Source of the DNA: PALSA-612 sp963711315
GTDB taxonomy: Bacteria; Actinomycetota; Thermoleophilia; Gaiellales; Gaiellaceae
Direction of reading: 5' to 3'
Length of the DNA: 64,000 nucleotides
NCBI GenBank assembly: GCA_963711315.1
Contig: CAVQDQ010000004.1
Coordinates: 558,001 to 622,000 of the forward strand
Of the stretch, positions 43,391 through 52,736 are shown one piece after another. The number at the start of each line of letters is the position of its first letter. The first letter of the stretch is position 1. The notes beneath the pieces are model-generated. The model saw nothing but the letters and a program-made list of their open reading frames with translations, was not told the origin of the DNA and made no database searches. The translations under genes were made by a program, and so were the position numbers.

Positions 43391-44352
43391 TCGGCGAGCT
43401 CCGTCTGCGAACCGCCCGCGGCGCCCGACTCGAGCTCGGCGCGCAACTCACCGACGGTGCCTGCGCGCTCGGCGAGCACGTCGTGGTCGTGAATCGTCTC
43501 GAGATTGACCTGTCGCGAGAAGACGAAGTCATCGTCGTCGAGCTTCGGGTACGCCGAGAGCGTCTCCTGCAGTGCGATGCGCACCGAGTCCTCGACGAAG
43601 CGCGGCCGAAGGTGGGCATGCTCGACGACGAACAACTCATCCGGCCGCTTCAGGAGCTCGTAGACCGGCGCGCTCATCGAGCGCTCCACGATGTCGACGA
43701 GATCGACGGCGTCGACGGGGCCCTCGGTGCCGACGAGCAGCGTTCCCCGCCCGCGCTGATTGTGGGTCGCAAGCGGCACGAGCGCGAGGATGCGCTCGAC
43801 GTCGTCCTCGCCGAAGCCTGCCTCGAGCAGGCGCTCAGTGGCGCTGCCGCGCACGAGCCCCTGTGCACACGGACAGGCGTTGATGCCGGTCGCCTCCACG
43901 CCGACGACCCGCCGCGTCCGCTCCGGCGACGCAGCCGCCACGCCGATCAGCGTCACCATCTCCTGCGTCGCCAGCCGTGTGACCGGCGTCTCGCGGCGGA
44001 TCGGCCACAGCGCGCGGATCGTCACCTCGGCACGCAACGCCTTCTGCCGCTGGACGATGCGGCCGGCGATGTGCTCGGCGATCACTTCGACGAGCAGCGC
44101 CTCCTCGAAGACCACCGAGTCGATCGCCTCGTCGAAGAGCTCGGGGAAGCGCGACATGTGGACGCCCTTCTGGTCGGCGGCCAGGTCGACGGTGCAATCG
44201 ATCGTCGCGGCCATCACCGTCTGCGACTCCTTGCCGGCGATGCGCACGGCCTTGGAAACGCCGGTGACCCCGGCGCGTGAGAGCCCCAGCCGGACGTCCG
44301 GCACGGACGCTTGCAGGTCTTCGGCAGGCTCGAGCTTCGTTGTATCGCTCAC
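43375..44352 (-). CDS. folE2: GTP cyclohydrolase, FolE2/MptA type
   Basis: Converts GTP to dihydroneopterin triphosphate (or cyclic phosphate), entering folate/pterin synthesis; complements thyX, which consumes folate. 325 residues: VPDVRLGLSRAGVTGVSKAV, GVHMSRFPELFDEAIDSVVF, the metal/active-site region GVEATGINACPCAQGLVRGS and the acidic C-terminus. The CPC cysteine segment resembles archaeal-type MptA. No ordinary FolE is visible in the window. Confidence 0.92.
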   Translation of the reverse strand: MSDTTKLEPAEDLQASVPDVRLGLSRAGVTGVSKAVRIAGKESQTVMAATIDCTVDLAADQKGVHMSRFPELFDEAIDSVVFEEALLVEVIAEHIAGRIVQRQKALRAEVTIRALWPIRRETPVTRLATQEMVTLIGVAAASPERTRRVVGVEATGINACPCAQGLVRGSATERLLEAGFGEDDVERILALVPLATHNQRGRGTLLVGTEGPVDAVDLVDIVERSMSAPVYELLKRPDELFVVEHAHLRPRFVEDSVRIALQETLSAYPKLDDDDFVFSRQVNLETIHDHDVLAERAGTVGELRAELESGAAGGSQTELAEWLRS

Positions 44353-44433
44353 GTGGACACGCTAGCGAAGGGGACGCGCTCGGCAGTCGATAACGTTGAC
44401 GGGACGTTCGCTCCGAGTACGAGCGACGGCTCG

Positions 44434-44493
44434 CGAATGGCTTAGCGGAGGAGGGCGACAGACGGCGGTCCTGGGACGCGCCGCCGGTCTGGC
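44434..44493 (-). repeat. Distal copy of the mutM 3' end
   Basis: Read on the minus strand this encodes QTGG-ASQDRRLS and, with one base restored, SRLLR-stop, the canonical C-terminus of Fpg/MutM proteins. It starts with GCCAGACCGGCGG and ends CGCTAAGCCATTCG, both shared with the copy at 45550-45638. It is separated from the mutM body by 1.06 kb. Confidence 0.7.
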
Positions 44494-45549
44494 GGCCAAG
44501 AGCGTAACGCGCTGACGGCGGGCGGGCGGGCGCGACCCTCCGGGGCCGCTCAGGGGCGCCGATGAAACCAACGTGACGGACTGGCGCCGAGCATGGGTAG
44601 TGTGGGTCATGGCGATGGTGGTAGCCGCTCCTGCGTCGGCAGTGTCTGGTCGTGGCGTCGGCCGCTCTGCGGTGAGGAGATCTACGAGACGCACCCGGGT
44701 CGGTAGGTGACGCGCGGCAGCGCTCGTCGAGCGATTCTGCCGAGGACGCTGTCGCGTCATGGCCGCTGGTCGACGCGCTCGTCGGAGGTTTCGTCGGCAT
44801 CCGTCGGGGCAGCCAGGGCCTGTTTGGGCTGGCGCTGTCAGCGCCCTTTTTGGCCGCCGTGGCGTCGGACGATGTGGCGTTCTCGTCCTCGGCGCCTTCC
44901 GACGGCTAGCCATGCGACTCTCCCCCCCCTCCTCCCCATTGTCCCGCGGGTCAGCCTTCGGCCCTCGGGGATTGCAGCATGGTCGTACGAGGTCGAGGCG
45001 CCAGACTCGTGATCTCGCCGGGTTCGAGAATCGCCACGCTGCCGAGCACATGCTGGTCTCGCTCAGACGGCGATTCCGCGAGAAACATCACAAGCGACAC
45101 GCGACGGCTCTCGTGATCAGCGGCAACAAGGACGGTTCGCTGAGGCTCAGCCAATCTCGGGTGCTGACGGCGAATGGCTTGCGTACACACTGATCCGTAT
45201 CTCCCTTTCGTGGACGGTTGGGTTCATAGGCATCACTCGATGCTGCGCGGCGGTAAGAGCGCAGTCCGCACGGGCCGCGTGCGCCAGTCGCACGTCGGAT
45301 CGGATGAGCAGGCGGTTCACCCGCTCCTCGCGCGGGTTGGCCCGGATGTGCCTCGTGCTGGTCTGTTGCGAGGCCAGGATGCGGCCGCCGGTCGTTGGCG
45401 AGCGGCTGAGTGCAAGCCAAAGCTGGCGCGCTGCGCGCGGCGACGAGGTCGAGATCGTCTTCATCCCCGGCAGCCGAGCACGACTGACGGTGCGCGCCGC
45501 ACGGGAGTCTCGCTGATTGCACCCGTAAGGAAAGCGACGCGCTCACCGT
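44494..45549. other. 1.06-kb unassigned segment between two mutM-tail copies
   Basis: No gene is convincing here on either strand. Open frames exist (for example minus 44951-45190, beginning MCTQAIRRQHPRLAEPQRTV; plus 45304-45516) but match no family I know. Base composition varies, with a run of eight C at 44923-44930 and small hairpins (GACCCTCCGGGGCC region near 44535). No transposase, recombinase, tRNA or inverted terminal repeats were seen. Confidence 0.55.
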
Positions 45550-45638
45550 CGAAGGGCTTAGCGCAGCGAGGCGCGACCTTATCAGACTGTCGGTCCTTGG
45601 AATAGCCCCGACTGGATTTGGCGCTCCGCCGGTCTGGC
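45550..45638 (-). repeat. Gene-proximal copy of the mutM 3' end
   Basis: Contiguous with the mutM coding region. It shares GCCAGACCGGCGG (13 bp exact), AGGACCG, GTCTG and CGCTAAGCC with the distal copy but has about 20 and 9 extra bases between blocks. Direct orientation relative to 44434-44493. Confidence 0.7.
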
Positions 45639-46410
45639 AGTTGGGGCAGTAGTAGACCGTGTGCTCCTCGTAGTCGACCCGGGCGATCGGCGTTCCGCAC
45701 TCCGGGCACGGCTCGCCGAGGCGGTTGTGGACGCGGTACACGGCCTTGTCGTCCTTCCCTTGCTCGCGCAACTCGAGCGCGCGCGAGAGGTCGACGCGGA
45801 TGGCGTCGGCGAGCCGCTCCACCTCCTCCACGCTCAGGTCGGTCGAGGCTTTGAACGGCGAGAGCCGGGCCCGCAGCAGGATTTCGTTCGCGTGCGCGCG
45901 GCCGATGCCGGCGACGGCGCGCTGGTCGCGCAGCAGCGGATGGAGCTGCCGGCGCTCGCGTCCCAGGATCTCGGCCAGCGACGACGCATCGAGCTCCAGC
46001 GCATCGGGGCCGAGGTGGGCGAGGTCTGCCTCCAGCGTCTCAGGGGTGACGAGCCACACGCCGGCCCGCTTCTTCTTGCCTCCCTCGTTGAGCACGAGCT
46101 CGGCGCCACCCTCGAAGCGGAGGCGGAACATCGGCGCCTTCGGCTTCTTCGCGCTCGCCGCGAGAAACCGCAGCCGGCCGGCGCTCATCAGGTGGATGCG
46201 CAGGACGAAGTCGTGGCCGTCGACGGGGAACAGCAGGTTCTTGCCGCGCCGCTCCGCGCCATCCAGCCGCCTTCCGTTCAGGGTGGACAGCGGCGGGTCG
46301 AACGTCTTCAGCGTGGCGATGTGCGCAGGCCCGGCCTGCTCGATCGCGTGCGCCGAGACGAGTGGATCGAGCGCGCGGACCCAGGCCTCGATCTCCGGTA
46401 GCTCAGGCAT
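45558..46410 (-). CDS. mutM: Formamidopyrimidine-DNA glycosylase (Fpg/MutM family), altered 3' end
   Basis: Excises oxidised purines and nicks the abasic site. It begins PELPEIEAWVRALDPL (catalytic Pro and Glu at positions 2-3). It has the GRRLDGAERRGKNLLFPVDG lysine loop, the H2TH region AGIGRAHANEILLRARLSPF and the zinc finger CPECGTPIARVDYEEHTVYY, CPNCQTGG. After QTGG the tail differs from the family; an extra base near 45566 hides an SRLLR-stop ending (TAA 45558-45560). Without repair the frame runs on to 45088. ATG 46410 overlaps the stop of the MFS gene by 8 bp. Confidence 0.88.
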
Positions 46411-47717
46411 CGGCGGCGGCGCTCGCAGTCCCGGGAGGCCCGAGTGGCACGGACGGATCCTGCTCGGACTCGGTCGGCATGTCGTGGATGTGACGGAGCG
46501 GCGACAGCGCAACGGGCACGAAGCAGACGGATGCTCCGATCGCCCCCACCCAGAGCGTCGGGTGCAGGCCGATGACCGAGGCGAGGACACCACCGACGAG
46601 CGACCCGAGCGGGATCGTGCCCCACACGATGAAGCGGCGTGAAGCGTTGAGCCGGCCCAGCAACCGTTCCGGCGTGAGCGTCTGCATGAGGCTGATGGCG
46701 CTGATGTTGTAGAGCACTGCTCCGGCTCCAGCCAGGATGAAGGATGCAACAAGCAGCGGAACAGGGAAGGACTGCGGTGCCAGCGGCACCAGCATCAGGG
46801 CGGGGCCGAACAGGACGGCCGACGCGACGATCGTCGGCCCGACGCCGAATCGTGTCGACACGGGCCTGCCGATGAACGCGCCCGACGAGCCCGCCGACGC
46901 TGCCCAGGGAGAAGGTCAACCCGATTACGGCCGGGGAGAGCTCGAGCTCCCGCACCGCGTAGACGATGATGATCGAGCTGCTCAGCGTCCAGAAGAAGTT
47001 GGAGCTGGCCGTCGTGATCGAGATCGGGCGCCAGTAGCGGTGCCGGACGAGGTACTCGAGACCTTCGCGCAGCTCGCGCCACATGCTCGGCTTCACCGTC
47101 ACCGGCGGAGGCTCTTCCTCTGTGCGAATCGCGCCCAGCAAGGCTGCCGACCCGAGAAAGCTGACAGCGTCGACGAGGATGGCGTACGGGGCCGTAATGG
47201 CGCCGACGAGGAGTCCTGCGAGTCCCGGTCCTCCGATCTGCGCCGCGTTGCGCGACACCTCGAGCAACGAGTTTCCCTCCACGAGCTGGTCCTTGCGAAC
47301 AAGCGAGGGCAGATACGACTGGTACGAGACGTCGAAGAAGACGGTGCAGATGCCGACGAGAAAGCCGACGACGTACAGCTGCCAGATGGTCAGCGCGTCG
47401 AAGAGATACGCGACCGGGATGGATGCGAGGAAGAGCCCGCGACAGACGTCCGCGACGATGAGGATGGGACGACGCCGCAGCCGGTCGACCCAGACGCCGG
47501 CGGGTAGCGCGAAGAGGAGGAAGGGCAGGAACTCGACGGCTCCCAGGAGCGCAACCTCGAACGCGCTGGCATCGAGCACGAGCACCGCGGCGAGGGGCAG
47601 CGCGAGGGCCGACACCTGCGAGCCGATCTGGCTGATCGTCTGCCCGGACCAGAGCCTGAGGAAGTCCGGGTGCCGCCACAGACCGCCGCGCGGCCAAAGG
47701 ATTAGCCTTCTCCCCAT
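46403..47717 (-). CDS. MFS transporter (MFS_3, EntS-like), one frameshift
   Basis: A 12-helix exporter-type major facilitator: FLRLWSGQTISQIGSQVSAL at the N-terminus, the A-like loop LPAGVWVDRLRRRPILIVAD, and YQSYLPSLVRKDQLVEGNSL typical of MFS_3. The second half is displaced near 46880 and resumes as VGPTIVASAVLFGPALMLVP and QTLTPERLLGRLNASRRFIV. Start taken at ATG 47717 (MGRRLILWPRGG). The substrate is unknown; the subfamily includes siderophore and drug exporters. Confidence 0.87.
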
Positions 47718-47724
47718 CGACGCG

Positions 47725-48582
47725 ATCAGCGTATCCGTCCGCCGTGGAGGCACTGTCGAGGCGCGCCATCGCGTTCACGCGGTCGCCGTGCGAGACGGCG
47801 AAGTGGTCGCGGCGGCAGGCGACCCGCAGCTCGTCTGCCTCTTCCGCTCCAGCGCCAAGCCGATTCAGGCGCTGCCGCTGGTCCGCTCACGTCCCGACCT
47901 CGGCGACCCGGAGATCGCGATCGCGTGCGCGTCGCACCGCGCCGAGCCGGCGCAGATCGCGGCCGTGCGCAGCCTGCTGGCAAAGGCTCCGGCCACCGAG
48001 GAAGACCTCGAGTGCGGGGAGCAGGAGGGGCGGCCGCCTGGGCCGATCTACCACAACTGCTCCGGGAAGCACGCCGGCTTTCTCGCAGCCTGCCATGCGC
48101 GCGGCTGGCCGACTCCCGGCTACCGACTGCCCGAGCACCAGCTGCAGCGCGAACTGCTCGAGGAGATCGCCGGAGCAGCCGGCCTCGCCGCCGCGGACGT
48201 CCCGACCGCCGTCGACGGCTGTGGCGTGGTGACGTTCGCGCTGTCGCTCGAGCGCATGGCGGCGTCGTTCGCAGGGCTCGCCGCGCGGGAGGGCGCCGAC
48301 CGCATCCTCGCCGCGATGCGCGCGCATCCCGAGCTCGTGGGCGGCGAGGGCTCGCTCGACACCGACGTCATGCGCAGGCTGCCCGGCTGGGTGGCGAAGG
48401 GCGGCGCGGAGGGGCTGCTGTGCGCGGTGTCGCCCGAAGGTACAGGCTATGCCGTCAAGTCCGAGGACGGCAACCCACGCCCTTTGCGACCTGCGCTCGC
48501 GCGCTTCCTCGGCGAGGATCTCGATACCGTGCCGGTCGAGAATTCACGAGGAGAGATCGTCGGGGAGGTGGTCGTGGAATGA
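47725..48582 (+). CDS. L-asparaginase II family protein (AnsA-type, PF06089)
   Basis: Hydrolyses asparagine to aspartate and ammonia. Conserved pieces: VEARHRVHAVAVRDGEVVAA, LVCLFRSSAKPIQALPLVRS (FxRSSaKPfQA motif), IACASHRAEPAQIAAVRSLL, IYHNCSGKHAGFLAACHARG and VDGCGVVTFALSLERMAAS. The N-terminus is unclear: no ATG, GTG or TTG lies in frame just before VSVRRGGTVEARH, so the start may be hidden by an indel. The stop overlaps the next ATG (ATGA). Confidence 0.85.
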   Translation: MSVSVRRGGTVEARHRVHAVAVRDGEVVAAAGDPQLVCLFRSSAKPIQALPLVRSRPDLGDPEIAIACASHRAEPAQIAAVRSLLAKAPATEEDLECGEQEGRPPGPIYHNCSGKHAGFLAACHARGWPTPGYRLPEHQLQRELLEEIAGAAGLAAADVPTAVDGCGVVTFALSLERMAASFAGLAAREGADRILAAMRAHPELVGGEGSLDTDVMRRLPGWVAKGGAEGLLCAVSPEGTGYAVKSEDGNPRPLRPALARFLGEDLDTVPVENSRGEIVGEVVVE

Positions 48583-49185
48583 GGGAAGGCGCAAGCGATC
48601 CCAACGATGTCGAGGCGTACGACGAGAGCCTTGCCAAGTCGTACGTGGGCCCGCCGCCCGAGCTGAAGACGAGGATCGACATCGTCGAGTACGACCCGGA
48701 ATGGCCGGTGTGGTTCGAGCGCGAGGCGGTGCGCGTCCGCGACGTGCTCGGCGCCAGGGTCGTGCGACTGGAGCACGCAGGCTCGACGTCGGTGCCTACG
48801 TTGCCCGCCAAGCCGATCGTCGACATGGTGCTCGAGGTCCCCGACTCGGCGGACGAGCCGTCGTACCTGCCCGACCTCGAGGGGGCGGGCTACGTCCTCG
48901 TGATCCGCGAGCCGGAGTGGTTCGAGCACCGGGTCTTCAAGGGTCCGGACACGAACATCAATCTCCACGTCTTTTCGACCGGCTGTGAAGAGACGGACCG
49001 GATGCTGCTGTTTCGCGACTGGCTGCGCGCGAACGAAGCCGACCGCGAGCGCTACGCGGCTGCGAAGCGGGAGCTCGCGAGCTCGCGACTGGAAGTACGT
49101 GCAGCAGTACGCAGACTCGAAGACGGAGATCGTCGGCGAGATCCTGTCCAGGGCAGAAGCGGCCAAGCAGGGGGCATCGGCATGA
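48579..49185 (+). CDS. GrpB-family nucleotidyltransferase-like protein, one frameshift
   Basis: UPF0157/GrpB fold: IVEYDPEWPVWFEREAVRVR, then RLEHAGSTSVPTLPAKPIVD (GSTSVpGl.aKpiiD signature), and INLHVFSTGCEETDRMLLFR, DWLRAN. The frame changes near 49080 and ends RDWKYVQQYADSKTEIVGEI, LSRAEAAKQGASA at 49185. The nucleotidyltransferase assignment comes from the fold; its biochemical role is poorly known. Coupled by ATGA on both sides. Confidence 0.85.
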
Positions 49186-49995
49186 AGGTGCACATCATCA
49201 GCGACATGGAAGGCGTCGCAGGCATCGTCAAGTGGGAGCAGGCGACCGGCGGCGAGCCGATGTACGAGGAAGGGCGCCGGCTCTATACCGAGGAGATCAA
49301 CGCGGCTGTACGCGGCGCGAAGGCGGCCGGCGCGACGGAGATCGTCGTCATGGACTGCCACGGGGCCGGCAAGGGCTGGACATTCAACTCGCTGATTCCG
49401 GACCTACTCGACCCGGCCTGCGAGTTCGTGGTGCAGCAGGAGTGGACGGAGTACACGGGCTTTCTCGAGGAGGGCTGCGACGCCGCGCTCTTCGTGGGCA
49501 TGCACGCCCGGGCCGGGACGCGCGACGGGGTCATGAACCACACCGTCTCCGGCCAGGCATGGCAGAACCTCTCCTTCAACGGCACGCTCGTCGGCGAGAC
49601 GGGGATCAACGCCGCGCTGTGCGGGAACTGGAGCTGCCCCGTGCTGCTCGTCACGGGGGACGAGGCGGTCTGCCGCGAGGCGCGTGAGTTGCTCGGCGAC
49701 GGGCTGACGACGGTGCGCGTCAAGACCGGCCTCGGGCAGTTCAGCGCCCGCCAGTTCCCCGCTCAGCGCGCCCGCGAGCTGATCGAGGCAGGTGCGAAGG
49801 GTGCGCTCTCGGACCTGAGCGCCGTCGCGCCGTACAACCCCGGCCGCCCGTGCACGATCGAGGTGGAGTTCACGCGGACGGCCTCGCTCGACGAGTACAC
49901 CCGTAAGCCAGGCGTCGTGCTCACGGCCGAGAGGACGATCGCGTCGACTGCAGACACGTGGTGGGCAGGCATGGCAGCAGTTCTTTCTTCGGTAG
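49182..49995 (+). CDS. D-aminopeptidase, M55 (DppA) family, frameshifted at the end
   Basis: Zinc peptidase that cleaves D-amino acids from short peptides, possibly recycling cell-wall peptides. MKVHIISDMEGVAGIVKWEQ (metal-binding DxE motif), IVVMDCHGAGKGWTFNSLIP, DAALFVGMHARAGTRDGVMN and FNGTLVGETGINAALCG match the family. Near 49966 an extra G disrupts the conserved end; repaired it reads ADTWWQAWQQFFLR and stops at 49993-49995. The following Kelch gene starts 25 bp inside this end. Confidence 0.9.
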
Positions 49996-50877
49996 CGGCG
50001 CTCGTCATCGCGCTGGGCGGCGCCGCCTGGCAGTCGCACGAGCCGCTGCCCGTGCCGCGCACCGAGGTCGCCGCCGCGCCGTTCCGCGGAGACATCGCCG
50101 TCGTCGGCGGGTACCTCGCCGACGGAACGTCCACGGACGACGTCGATCTCTATGACCCGGCAACGGACGACTGGAGCCGGCTTCCAGACCTGCCCGTGGG
50201 CGTGAACCACGCGGCAGCCGCGTCGGCAGACGGAAAGCTCTACGTCGTCGGTGGCTACGGCGGGCCGGGAGTCAGGCTCGCGCTCGGCGTACGTCTTCGA
50301 CGGCGCCCGCTGGCGCGGCCTGGCGCCGATGCCCGGCGAGCGCGGCGCGGCAGGTGCGGCGATCGTCGGCGGAAAGCTCTACGTCGTCGGTGGCGTCGGG
50401 CCGAACGGGCTGGCGCGGCGTGCATTCGCCCTCGACCTGAGGACGGGCCGCTGGGCATCGATTCCCGGTCCCACCCCGCGCGAGCACCTGGCCGCAACGG
50501 CCGCCGGCGGCAGGGTCTACGCGGTGGCCGGCCGGCTCGCCGGCGACGACACGAACCTCCGCGCTTTCGAGTCGTACTTCCCGGCCACAAAGCGCTGGTC
50601 GAAGCTGGCGCCGGTGCCGGACCCACGCGGTGGCACGGGAGCCGCCTACGCGAAGGGGCTCATCGTCTCCGTGGGCGGGGAGGAGCCGCAGGGCACGATC
50701 GGCTCCGTCTACGGCTACAACGTCACGACGAAGCGCTGGCGCCGTCTCGCCGATCTGCCCACTCCGCGCCACGGGGTCGGCGTCGCGGCGGTCGCCGGCC
50801 GTGTCTACGTCATCGGCGGCGGTACCGAACCGGGCCTGTCGGTCAGCGGCGCGAACGAGTCGCTCTCGCTGCCCTAG
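49971..50877 (+). CDS. Secreted Kelch-repeat beta-propeller protein, one frameshift
   Basis: From ATG 49971 a signal peptide (MAAVLSSVAALVIALGGAAW) precedes about five Kelch repeats: DIAVVGGYLADGTSTDDVDL, KLYVVGGYGG; after a shift near 50268 KLYVVGGVGPNGLARRAFAL, RVYAVAGRLAGDDTNL and RVYVIGGGTEP. Each has the GG...Y.....W pattern. Extracellular binding or enzymatic role unknown. The stop overlaps that of the convergent cyclase. Confidence 0.83.
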
Positions 50878-52713
50878 CCGACGGGCGCGGCGCTCTCCGC
50901 CTGCTCCTTCGCCTCCTTGGCGCGCGCTGCGGCGAGGTCGGGTGCGTCGTCAGGCTTGCGTATGTCGAGCGCCCAGAGCTTCAGCTTCGCGATGCGCCCG
51001 CGGATCTCGAGCTCGTCGTAGTAGGCGAGATCGCTCGGCCGCTCGCTCATCATCTCGATCGTCGACTCGGCGATCAGCACCGAGTACGGCGTGCCCTTCG
51101 TCATGCCCTCGATGCGGGAGGCGGTGTTCACGACGTCGCCGACAGCGGTGTAGTCCATTCGCCGCTCGTGGCCCACGTTGCCGGTCATGACCGGGCCGGA
51201 GTTGAGCCCGATGCCCATAAAGTACCCCTCGCCGTAGCCCTGCTCGCGCATCCACGCGTTGAACTTCGGCAGCCGCTCCAGCAGCATCTCGCGCGCGGCG
51301 GCGAGCGCGCGGTCGGCGTGATCCTCCTGCTCGAGCGGCGCGCCCCAGATTGCGTAGATGCCGTCGCCCATGTAACAGACGAGCGTGCCGCCGTGGGCGA
51401 GAATGGCCTCGCTCATCTCCTGGAGGTAGTAGTTGAGAACCGTGATGACGTTCTCGGCCGGCATGTCCTCGGCGCTCGACGTGAAGCCTCGGAGGTCGGA
51501 GAACATGACCGTCGTCACCAGTTCCTTGCCCTGGAGACGGAGATCGGCATCGGCCTGGGCCAGCACCTGGTCGACAACCTGTTCCGGCACGAAGCGCGAG
51601 AAGACATCGCGCACGCGCTCGCGCTCGAAGGCCGCGAGCGTGTAGTGCGCGCCGATCGAGCCCACGGTCGCCATCAGGAGGGCGGCGGTCGGATAGACGT
51701 AGGACGAAATGCGTCCCCCTTGCTCGAAGGCGAGCTGCGTGCCGAGGGAGAACAGCGCGAAGCCGACGATGCCGACGGCGACCGCGACGAGCGGGCCGGC
51801 GCGGAGGCTGACGAGCGGGACGAGCAGCCCGAGCGCGACGATGAGCACGATGTTCCAGCCCACCGAGAGGCTGCGCAGCGGAAAGCCGGCCAGCGCCGTC
51901 GCGATGGCGTTGGCCTGGATCTCAGGCCCAGACATCACAGCGCCGGTCGGCGTCGCGTGGATGTCCTGGAGCGACGGCGCCGTTGCCCCGATGACCACGA
52001 CCTTGTCCTTGAACACGCTGGGCGGAACCTTCGCGTCGTGCACGCGGGACAGGGAGTACGACGTGACCGTGCCGGGCGAACCCGCGTAGTCGATCCATTG
52101 CGTGCCACCGCCCATGTCGTCCTTCGTTATCTCCTTACCCTGGCGCGACCTCGGCTGCGACGACGGCAACGCCCTTGAGCTTCTCCACCTCGTGCGGGAA
52201 GCGGCGGATGATGCCGTCCTTGTCCGTCGGCAGGTTCGCGTTACCCGCCCGCACTCCGAGCTGGTCGAGCGCGTCGGCGAAATAGAGGTTCGGCTTCCCG
52301 GAATCGGTCACCTCGGTCGTCCCTGTGACCGTCTTCCCCCGGTTGCGGATGAACGCATAACCGAGCGCGTTGTCGCCCGCGACGGGACCCAGCTCGCTGA
52401 ACTGTACGTCGAAGGCGACCACCTTCGGATGACCCTTGCGGATCTGGTCGAGCGTCTCCGCGTACACGCTTCTGTCGAACGGCCAGCGCCACCCCTTGTG
52501 GTCGCTGAACGTGATGTCGTCGACCTTGACGATGACGACGTCCGACGGGGGCGGCTGGTCGCCGCGGATCGAGAAGCGCAGGTCGATCGTCTGGCGCTCG
52601 AGGTTGTCTAGGAAGCGGAAATGGAGCAGGTATGCGGCAGTGGCCGTGAAGATCGAGCCCAGGGCGACGAGCAGGAAGAACCGCGTCCGGAGGCTCATGT
52701 TCCGCGGATTCAT
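50874..52713 (-). CDS. CHASE2-sensor adenylate/guanylate cyclase, one frameshift
   Basis: Membrane signalling enzyme. N-terminal helix (TRFFLLVALGSIFTATAAYL); CHASE2 extracytoplasmic domain (TIDLRFSIRGDQPPPSDVVI, WRWPFDRSVYAETLDQI, and DKVVVIGATAPSLQDIHATP); three helices around residues 370-450; a class III cyclase domain with VTTVMFSDLRGFTSSAEDMP, YMGDGIYAIWGAP and GDVVNTASRIEGMTKG. The halves shift frame near 52140. Presumably makes cAMP; substrate-specifying residues were not resolved. Confidence 0.88.
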
Positions 52714-52736
52714 GGCCTAGAAGGATAGGCTCGCTG

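Noticed and set aside
44923..44935. C-rich tract as a phase-variable switch
   Set aside because: The run of eight C is not inside a supported gene, so no phase-variation role can be argued.
44362..45051. 229-codon minus-strand frame in the orphan segment
   Set aside because: Arg/Pro/Thr-rich without domain or ribosome site; it crosses the mutM-tail repeat in a different register. Not called a gene.
44494..45625. Insertion sequence with terminal inverted repeats
   Set aside because: Only a five-base GCCAA similarity exists between the two inner ends and no transposase frame is present; direct repeats fit the data better.
47925..52178. A 1417-codon open frame on the plus strand
   Set aside because: It stitches out-of-frame parts of asparaginase, in-frame pieces of GrpB, DppA and Kelch genes after indels, and the antisense of the CHASE2 cyclase. 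Stop codons are scarce at this GC content; no protein of that architecture is plausible.
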